39,273 nucleotides of DNA. It comes from Zopfochytrium polystomum. Lineage: Eukaryota; Chytridiomycota; Chytridiomycetes; Chytridiales; Chytridiaceae. Below, piece by piece: positions 31,901 to 39,273 of this stretch. The stretch spans positions 1 to 39,273 of the forward strand of contig JAIVFJ010000455.1 in the NCBI GenBank assembly GCA_025765615.1, given 5' to 3'. The position numbers and the translations under genes are program-made. Below the pieces are notes generated by a model. That model ran no database searches. It was not told the origin of the DNA and saw only the letters and a program-made list of their open reading frames with translations. How positions within the stretch are numbered: the stretch's first letter is position 1; every line of letters starts with the position of its first letter.

Positions 31901-33259
31901 AGACCACGAGGACGTCCGAGACCTGGAAACCGTTGTTGACGACGAGGACCGAACCGTAGTAGAACGCGAGCGCGTTGGTCAGGTACACCGTGCACAGGAA
32001 CAGCGCAAAGCCGACGCCGATCGCAAAGCCCTTGGCGACGTCGGCCTTTTCGGCGGCTTCGAGCCGCTCGTCGTACTTTTTCTGGAATCGCGACTGCAGG
32101 TTGAAAGCGTAGACGGTGCGGATGCCGGCGATGACTTGCTCGGCAACGGCACCGGCCATGGCGTAGGCGTCTAACAGTAGAAAGGGAACTTAGTGTCGGG
32201 CTTCTTGGAAACAACAGCGAACGATAAGCCCCGTTTCTTTATATACCTTGACCCTGACGCACACGGGCCACGATGGTCTTGAGCATGATCATCCCGACGG
32301 CCGCCATGACCGGGAACGCCGCAAGCACTACGATGGCAAGGTGCCATCCCTTTGCAAACGCAATCACGATGCCCGAAACAAACTGAGCGCTCGACATGAT
32401 AACGGCGCCAAACTTTTCCGAAATGCCCTCCTGGATAAGCTGTGTGTCCTGCGCGAGCCGCGTTGTGAGCGACCCTTCCTCGGCCTTGTCGAACCAGCCC
32501 ATGTCCTGGCGCAAGATGGCCTGCAGGTACAGCTCGCGGATCTTGCGCGTCTGGTTCTCGCCCGTCAGCACCCACAGGCACTGCGAAAAGTAACCGGCGA
32601 CCAGCATCGCGAGGCCAAAGTAGAAAAAGTCCCAGATGATCGGGTTGAACTGCGGCCAATCGATCAGGCCGTGCAGCGTGTGGCCGTCCGGGCAGTAGCC
32701 GATGGTGACGTTGTAGTCTGGGAGGTACTGCGAGGTTTGGTTGGCGGGAAGGGTGTAGCCGGAGGCGATGATGTTTGGGACGGCGTACAGCCCGGTCGCG
32801 GAGTTGAGCATGCTGCCGAGGACGAGGACGGAGGCGGGCACCAGGACGCCCATGCTTGCGCTGAGAATTGTTGCAATGCTGGATACAGGGAAGGACGAAC
32901 AGTGGAGGAAGAAAAGTCATCGACTCGTCCAGCGTAGCAGAGGAGGGAAGGAACGCTGTCGAAGCGAGAACTTACACGATCAAGAAACGATCCAACGGCG
33001 TGGCAAACCGGAACAGCTCAAAGAGCCCGACGGCGTTCTTCGCGTTCGGCTTCTTCTCCTTGTCCTCACCGGCACCGGCGGACACGACCTCGACGACGGC
33101 CGCCTTCTTTCCCCCAGATTGGCTGCTGCCGGAGACGCTCGCGTCGCCCAGGTCGACAGCGCTCGCCGCGGTGATGGAAGCGACGGTTTGGTTGTCCTCG
33201 TCGTCGACGGGTGGCGGGGACAGGGTCTGCGGCCACTGTCCGGATTTTGTTGGCGGCAT
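28932..33259 (-). CDS. ABCB-subfamily full ABC transporter (P-glycoprotein/MDR type)
   Basis: Seen: three exons (33259-32976, 32878-32247, 32170-28932) joining in frame to 1384 residues, the usual length for full ABCB pumps. Order: a charged N-terminus, TM domain 1 with the intracellular-loop string QDMGWFDKAEEGSL, NBD1 (VGSSGSGKST, SGGQKQRIAIARAL, VLLLDEATSALD), a charged linker of about 80 residues, TM domain 2 and NBD2 (VGPSGSGKST, SGGQKQRVAIARAL, ILLLDEATSALD). Both NBDs have intact Walker A, signature, Walker B and H-loop (IAHRLSTI) motifs, so both ATP sites should work. Established: such pumps export hydrophobic compounds, peptides or lipids from the plasma membrane. The frame is unbroken over 3.2 kb. 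The opposite strand shows long open frames that are shadows of the GC-rich codons. Confidence 0.97.
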
Positions 33260-34346
33260 GATGATTGTGTGTGTTTTTTTTCGCGTGTGACGATCGGTTG
33301 ATTCTTTTTGGCGAGATCGGATGAGGAGATCTGAGAGCGGTGTTTCAGAGATGGTGGGTTGAGGTGGTGGTGATGGTGACGGGGCGGGGCGAGAAGGGTA
33401 TGAGCCGGCGGGGGGACTCGAATGCGTATGCGGTCGTTCGCTGAAAGAGAGAGCTGATCTCGATTAACAGAGTGAAGGCAACGAGGGGCGGTTTTTAAGC
33501 TTTCAAAGCAGAGAGACAAACAAGCGGAGCCTGCAACGTCCGCCTCCGTGTCCGCATCGCTCGCAAGTCCCAAGTCCGTCTGTTGGCTGTCCAGTCGACC
33601 TCATTGCACGGTCTTGGCCTTGGAGGGATCATTGAAAAAGGGGCAAGAAAAAGAAAAAGAAAAAGAAAAAGAAAAAGAAAAAGAAAAAGAAAAAGAAAAA
33701 GAAAAAGAAAAAAACAAAAATAGAAGTGCCACACCGAGCCGCCTTCTTTGTGCGGACATCACCCCGCCTAATCTGCGACAGGTTTGCGGGGAATCTATCT
33801 ACTCGTCATTCAGTGCAAAAGTTATTGTTTACGGGCGCGTTCAAACGGAGCGCCCTCGGAGCTCCGGAGTCAGCCCACTTCCACTATTCATTCATTCTCT
33901 GCCCGCTCGTTATTTGGTGCTTACGACCACAAACAATTAGTGTGTTGGTGGACAAGGGGGGGGACGAGGGACAGGAATTTACTATTTGTGGCGGACGGAA
34001 GGAATCGCAAGGGCGGTTGAGGCTTACGCTGCTCTTTTTTTTTCGGACAGGCTGCTGCCCAGCAACGGAGGTTGAGAAACAACACTGCTTTTTTCAGCTT
34101 CCGCCCGAAGCCTGTTTGCAGGTCTTCGAACAAACACGCATTTCTTTCTCCTGCTTGTCTTTGCATCGTCGGGCGGGTACGGCCCATTCGCATCAAAACC
34201 GGGTTCACGGATCCGCCTTTGCTCGAGAAAAAAGAAAAAAAAAAAAACCCCCCGTTCCCTTTCAACACGGAAGAGCCATATTCAAAATCACTATATTCAA
34301 TGACTAGGATATTCACGACGGACCAAACGACGACCTTCCACCTCGT
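33260..34346. other. Intergenic interval with a hexanucleotide repeat
   Basis: Upstream of the ABCB transporter. Apart from the GAAAAA repeat at 33647-33714 I see no feature; the 193-codon plus frame at 33726-34307 begins at GTG, ends in low complexity and shows no domain. Confidence 0.5.
33647..33714. repeat. (GAAAAA)n hexanucleotide repeat
   Basis: About 11 tandem copies of GAAAAA on the plus strand, roughly 390 nt upstream of the ABCB start codon. Length polymorphism here could alter spacing in that promoter. Confidence 0.9.
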
Positions 34347-34844
34347 TCAGAAAAACCCGCCCCCCCCAAATTCCTCGTTCTCGATCTTGACGTTCTTGAA
34401 GTTCTTTTTCCCGCCGCCCACGGGCACAAACTTTGGCACGGGCACGTACTTGGGCGCTGGCACGTACTGCGGCACGGGGACGGGCTCCTTCTTGACGTAG
34501 GTCTGGCGCTCGATGATGGTGCGCTGCTTCTTCTGTTGCTGCTTCTTCGTCTTGTCCGTCGGCGTCGGGACGTACCCGGAAGTCTCCGCCTCGGCCTCGC
34601 GGGCTCCGTCGACGGAGCCGGTCGGCTCTGCGGAGGCAGTGGGGGCCGGGGCACTGACTTGCGGGTTCGCGGCGATGGCGGTGGCGGGCGGGTTTTGCAT
34701 GGGGCTGTCGTTCATCGTATCGTTGGCTGTGATGTTCGTTCCGGTCGGAGCCGCGTCCGTAATGTTGGTGGGAGGAGGAGCACATCGGGCCATCGACGTG
34801 TGCAGGGCCAAAACGACGACGAGTGAGAAGATTCCCGTTTTCAT
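34347..34844 (-). CDS. Small secreted Pro/Val-rich protein
   Basis: Seen: a single exon of 165 residues. It starts with a signal peptide (MKTGIFSLVVVLALHTSMA), followed by a Thr/Asn/Ala/Pro-rich stretch with N-glycosylation sequons (NIT, NDT), a Lys/Gln-rich block (DKTKKQQQKKQR) and four short repeats of the type VPVPxYVPAP/KFVPV. The C-terminus is Gly/Phe-rich (EFGGGGFF). There are almost no cysteines after the signal peptide. The composition suggests a cell-wall or extracellular structural protein rather than an enzyme; I do not recognise a family. A TATAAAG sits about 110 nt upstream of the ATG. Confidence 0.75.
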   Translation of the reverse strand: MKTGIFSLVVVLALHTSMARCAPPPTNITDAAPTGTNITANDTMNDSPMQNPPATAIAANPQVSAPAPTASAEPTGSVDGAREAEAETSGYVPTPTDKTKKQQQKKQRTIIERQTYVKKEPVPVPQYVPAPKYVPVPKFVPVGGGKKNFKNVKIENEEFGGGGFF

Positions 34845-34952
34845 TGTATTTTGTTCGACTCTGGAAGCTTTGGATTGAATGCGGCTCTGTCAAAAGACTT
34901 GCGTTGCCGTTGCTCGATGATGAGTAATAGACGATTCTAAGCCAGTGCCAGG

Positions 34953-34959
34953 CTTTATA
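34953..34959 (-). promoter_or_regulatory. TATA-box-like element for the small secreted gene
   Basis: TATAAAG on the minus strand, 109 nt before the ATG at 34844. It is in a plausible place for a core promoter and is the clearest TATA-like string in the divergent interval 34845-35517, which otherwise shows nothing recognisable. Confidence 0.45.
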
Positions 34960-35517
34960 GAAGAGGGGCCACGTTCGAGTTCACAGTCGCACACAGCAAC
35001 AGTCTTTTCGGCGAAAAGTCTATTCTTAAAGTGAAGGTCACATACAAAAAGTCCAAAACCTTGTTTAGAATTTCACTAGCATTTCACTTTGGCTCTGCCG
35101 ACTTGCCGGCTTAATTTTGCGGTCGAAGCTGTCACTAAAGGCGGAGTAAGTGCCGGACCACGGCCGTTCAAAAGGCCGGATCGATAAAGAGGTGCTTTTT
35201 GCGACGAGGTGGCTGTGTTTTCTGCATGAGATAAGAAACACCGCATATGGCCATCCGGGTGTCTCTCCCTCCCGTTTGGTAAGATTTTCTTGGCGAGACA
35301 AAGAGTGCGAGGGGTGCAGAGAGACAGAGAAAGAGACATCAACGCAGTAGGGCAACAAGCCCCCTCTTCTTCATTCAAACTCAACTCTCCCGCAGCCCTT
35401 CACCTTCTTGCTCACCAAACAAAACCGCCTCTCCGCTACTAGCTCGCTCGCTCGCTCTCTCCCCTTTCCGCCCCCCAGCCGCCGCTTCACAAAGACCGAT
35501 AACAGAAAAAGATAATA

Positions 35518-37881
35518 ATGATCATCATGGACTCGTGGGTCGTGCGCAAGGGCAACTCCCTCGTCAAGGTCCCCATCGCCGCCGTCACCACCACTTCGCC
35601 CGCGGCTCCCTCAACCCCCCAATCTTCGCCCTCCACCACAGCCGCCTCAGCCACAACCACCAACAGCCGCGCCTCGCCTTCCCCAACCGCCGACACTACG
35701 AACGACAACAACTCGACCGCCTCTGCCACCGCCGAAACCCCATTCCGCTTCGTCTCGTTCAACGTGCCAAACCTCTTCTACCTCGAGGACAGACCGAACG
35801 CAACCACCGGCGAGCGTCTCGGCCCCACCCTGTTCGAGCAGCAAGATGCAGTCGCCACCATCGCGTACCTCCGCGGCAGCGTCATCCGCACGTACACCCT
35901 CAGCTACCAGTCCACCACAAACCTCTCGAAGCCCGCCTACCACATCGCAGCAAACATCACCGCATTCAATGGCACGAAATGGTCGCCGATCCCTAACACG
36001 GCTAACCCGAGACTCTACTTGAACGAAGACCTCTTTGCGGCACTCGACAGCGCCGTGGCTATCGCACACAACCACAGTGTCCGCCTTATCATACCTTTTA
36101 TCGACCGCTGGGCGTGGTGGGGCGGCATCGAGGCGTTCGCCTCCCTCCACACAAAAACCGCTCGGAAACGCAACGCCCGCGGCACCGGACTTTTTCACCG
36201 ACCCGACCGTGACGGCCAACTTTTTCGCCCTCGTGACTGCCGTCGTCAACCGCACCAACAACGCGGTGTCTCCGCCGCGACGCTATTGCGAGGACCCCGC
36301 AATCCTGGCCTGGGAGACTGGCAACGAGCTGCAGACGCTCGCCGGCGGGCGTGTGCCTGCGAATTGGACGCTCGCCGTCGCGAGGACCGTCAAGGATGTG
36401 CTGAGGACCGTGCCCGTGGACCGCATCGGCGCGGCCGGTGTCGCGCCGGGGAGCCAGCAGCTCGTGCTGGACGGCTCGGACGGCGCGCGGACGGGTTGGC
36501 AGGAAGAGGTGTTGGATGACCCGGATGTGGACTTGTTCGCCGGGCATTATTACGACTTTGTTATGGCGCCGGCTGCGGCGGGGAGCGATGAAGAGCAGGG
36601 CCCGGTCGGGTGGCCGGTCGTGGTGACGGCCGTGGCTTCTGCGATCGGCGTGATGCTGGCTTTGGTGTTGTGGATGAAGCCGCAGTGGATCATCCAATCG
36701 ACGACGCGAAAGCAAAAGAGGCAAAGCTTGGCGCGGGTCGAGAGACGCGACACGAGCCAGGACCGACTTGCGGACGACGAGGCAATGGTGAGGGGTCCCT
36801 CAGTATGCCGAAAAAGGCTCTGCAAACGTTTATTCTGACTGACCTTCGTGAATCCTCTAAAGGCCGACGAAACTCGCACAGGAGACCAGCCTCTCGACAA
36901 CCTCTTCCTACAATCCGTCTCCCAATCATCCCCTTCCACGGCCGACACGACCACCACAACCCCCCACCTCCCAAACCCTCCCCATCCCCGCCACCGCCCC
37001 ACCCCTCGCCCCCTCCTCCTCCTCCTCGCCACCCTCTTCACCCTCACCTCCCTCTCCCTCCTCGCCCTCTCCCTCTCCACCCGCCCCACCCAACCCCCAC
37101 TCCCCCAGCCCCTCTCCCCTTACCCAACCCGCCTCGCCAAAGACCTCGCCACAATAACCCCGCACCGCAAACCCTTCCTCGTCGGCGAATTCGGCCTCAC
37201 CGCGACCTCCAACGTCCGCGACCTCCTCGCGGCCGTGACGACCGCGAACGCCTCCTGCGTCGGCGCGATGCTGTGGAGCCTGCGGTTCCGCGCGAGGGAC
37301 GGCGGGTTTTACGTGCATGACGAGGGTGGTGGATATGAGGCGTACCATGATCGCGGCGGGGCGGGGATGGGTGCGGGGTTGGTGCGGGGGGCGGGGTTTG
37401 GCGCAGATGAAGGGGCGGTGATGGCGTTGATTGCGCGGGGCCGCGGCAGCGGTCTCGGGGGTGAGCAACGCGTCGCTGGCGGTTGTCCCCGCGCCGCCGC
37501 CGGTGGTGCTGCGGACGGGCAACGCGACGACGGCCGCGAACGGGACGGCGGTTGTTGGGGTGCGGTGGAGGGGGGTCCGTGGGCGCGGCGCGGTACCGGG
37601 TCGAGCGGTCGGTGGTCGGGGCGGCGGAGGGGTTTGTGGTGGTGACGGAGGACGGAAGCGAGGCGGTTGCGGCGGGTGGGACCGCAGCGGCGGCGGAGGC
37701 AATGTTTGTGGACGAGGTCGGGGCGGGCGTGAAGGCGGCGTGGTATCGAGTGACGGGATGGAGTGTGGCGGGGTACGGGAAGATGTCGGAGGCGGTCAGG
37801 TTGTTTTGGACTGTTGGGGGGGGGGGGTCCTTGTTTGTGTTGCCTCTTCTTTTGTTCTTTGTTCTCATAGTCGTAGGGTGA
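35518..37881 (+). CDS. GH5-like glycoside hydrolase split by a transmembrane hairpin; frame breaks
   Basis: Seen: from ATG 35518, WVVRKGNSL, a Ser/Thr-rich insert, then PFRFVSFNVPNLFYLED, a GH5 (mannanase/glucanase-like) start. PAILAWETGNEL (36295-36330) carries the expected acid/base Glu and KPFLVGEFG (37168-37194) the nucleophile Glu. Between DLFAGHYYDF and KPFLVGEFG lie helix VVVTAVASAIGVMLALVLW, a basic loop (RKQKRQSLARVERR), an intron (36787-36863) and helix PLLLLLATLFTLTSLSLLAL. A fibronectin-III-like end (ARYRVERS, AWYRVTGWS) is followed by a hydrophobic C-terminus near a G12 run. The motifs change frame near 36152 (an A5 run), 37437 (a G4 run) and 37570 (a G6 run), each explained by one extra base. 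No signal peptide at this start, so an upstream exon may be missing. Inference: a surface enzyme on cell-wall glucan or mannan. Confidence 0.7.
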
Positions 37882-38033
37882 AACAGGGCGTAACCGCCGG
37901 GTGTCCCCCGGATCGGTCGATGTGTCTTTCATCAAACAGGCTAAAAGAGGAAAAAAAATCCGCCAATCGGCACACAGACCACCTGACTGCGCCACTGCCA
38001 CCACAGCTCCGATCGCGTCCTCACAACCCCAGC
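37882..38033. other. Short spacer after the GH5-like gene
   Basis: No feature seen between the hydrolase stop and the start of the retroelement-like frame. Base composition changes here from GC-rich coding sequence to C-rich, CpG-poorer sequence. Confidence 0.4.
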
Positions 38034-39273
38034 ATGCCCGACTCCATCGTTCATTCCATCACGACCACCTCTACGCACTTCATCCTGCGGATCTGCGTAC
38101 CTCCTCCTGACGATAAAATTTCCAACCGCACATCGAGGAGATTGCTCAGATCTGTGCACAAAACGAGATCTTTCTGCGGGGCCCGTCACCACCCAATCTG
38201 AATCCTCCGTACACATCACACTCAATCTGGTCCTCCGAACAGTCCTGACGAACGACTCGTTGCAATTCCGAACCTTCTTTAACGATTGCACACCCTTTCT
38301 ACAATCTCAATTCCTCCAGCACGGGTCTTCCACTCTTCAACACAGCCACGTCACCTTGCGAATGCGCAACTTTACCAACATCCTTTCACTCGCTACCCAC
38401 CTTGCTCCAGGTGTCCTCTCTGAATACGTTCCCTTCCCATAAGGCACTCCATCACCCACACCCTTCCCCAACTCACCCACGACTGCGGGGATTCGTCGGA
38501 CAATCGCCTACACCCACAATCCAACCTCGCCTCGACTCGCTTTCCATTTTGTCACTGCCCCCCCTGTCTCACTTTACCTCCCATTTGCATTTGTTAACAG
38601 TGCTGGCGTTGCTTTCCGGCCTCCGCAAAACCCCTCGCGGAGCGTGATGCTCAAGTTAAAGATGAAAAATCTTCGCACTGGTGTTCTTTTCAACTTGCCC
38701 CGTAACCTATCCGCTTGTGATCTGGGCCCCCTCGCTACTGATCTTGGCTGTTCCCTCGTTCGTAACCCCGGTTATTTTAACCCTGTTACCAATTCTGCTG
38801 GACGCTCCAACAAAGCCTTCCTCGTGTTTCCCTCCCGCCGTGATCTTCTCTCCCTTAACAACTCTATTCTTATCAATGGACGCTCCACCACTCTTCAACC
38901 CTATTGGAACGAGGACCAAACCTCCTTCACTTGTTGCCAACGTTGCGGATTCACCAAATTTCACATACGACTGCCTGCTCGCAAGACGCCAGGCCCCTCG
39001 ACCCCTCCCCCCACCCAACCCACCAACTCCTCCTTCCTCGAGCACTCAACGCCACCCAGACCCTCCCTCCCCCCCTAATCAAGCGGTCTCCCTTGAGCTT
39101 GCCCAATTTATGAAGGACATGCGCAGCCTCTCCACCCAACAAGCCGCTCTGCATACGCAATTTGTTGAGTCTCAGAATGCCGCCCTCTCCACCCTCCGTG
39201 CCGAGCAAAAGGCCAACGCCGATGCAATCCTCGCAGACCTTCAGAAGACTCATCAGGAACACACTGCTGCTTT
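38034..39273 (+). mobile_element. Decayed retroelement-like ORF (gag/ORF1-like), partial at the right edge
   Basis: Seen: reading frames that hand over to each other. MPDSIVHSITTTSTHFIL at 38034 continues in another frame as QFRTFFNDCTPFLQSQF to a stop near 38442. PRLAFHFVTAPPVSLYLPF leads into MLKLKMKNLRTGVLFNLP (38647) and on to AFLVFPSRRDLLSLNN, RSTTLQPYW and CCQRCGFTKFH. After a C7 run at about 39069-39075 the frame shifts into a coiled-coil-like stretch (LELAQFMKDMRSLS, STLRAEQKANADA) that is open to the window end. An RRM-like fold followed by a Cys/His string and then a coiled coil is what a gag or LINE ORF1 protein could look like. No reverse transcriptase is visible, so the class is unproven. 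The several frame changes suggest a dead copy. Confidence 0.4.

Noticed and set aside
32241..32246. TATATA near the second ABCB intron
   Set aside because: It is part of the donor site gtatataaag of an in-frame intron, not a promoter.
33726..34307. 193-codon plus-strand frame
   Set aside because: It starts at GTG, shows no domain and ends in lysine-rich low complexity; nothing supports translation.

Overview
This is nuclear DNA of a eukaryote, most likely a zoosporic (chytrid-like) fungus; the placement is an inference. Genes are GC-rich, closely spaced on both strands, and mostly split by short GT..AG introns of about 44-120 nt. The gene content fits: an ABCA-type transporter (rare in Dikarya), a WASP homologue that keeps both a WH1 and a CRIB domain (a set found in crawling chytrids but not in yeast Las17), an ankyrin-like protein with WW-containing repeats, an AIG1-like GTPase and an ADCK1-like kinase.

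Layout. 1-1048 (-): NEK-family kinase running off the left edge. 1679-3195 (+): C2H2 zinc-finger regulator. 3708-3800 (+): tRNA-like gene with an intron-like insert. 4335-5851 (+): ankyrin-like repeat protein with a 3' frame break. 6290-7560 (-): P-loop GTPase with a Cys/His-rich tail. 8131-8223 (-): two tRNA halves in reversed order, a candidate permuted tRNA gene. 8459-9540 (-): carboxylesterase pseudogene. 10056-12083 (+): WASP. 12878-13738 (+): LigB/DODA-type dioxygenase. 13871-15544 (+): type II membrane glycosyltransferase with a DXD motif. 15792-19866 (-): 15-exon ABCA transporter. 20145-20720 (-): decayed copy of the next gene. 21423-22545 (-): secreted Lys-rich protein of unknown function. 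23929-26800 (+): ABC1/ADCK atypical kinase. 26801-28931: no convincing gene, but a dispersed short motif. 28932-33259 (-): full-length ABCB (P-glycoprotein type) transporter. 34347-34844 (-): small secreted Pro/Val-rich protein. 35518-37881 (+): GH5-like membrane protein whose catalytic domain is split by two transmembrane helices. 38034-39273 (+): decayed retroelement-like ORF running off the right edge.

The genes do not form one pathway; this is an ordinary mixed fungal region. The observations most worth following are the reversed tRNA halves, the hydrolase domain interrupted by a membrane hairpin, two possible 10-nt microexons, and the unusually many single-base frame breaks inside well-conserved genes. 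Those breaks mean either assembly indels or decay, and they limit how far several gene models can be trusted.
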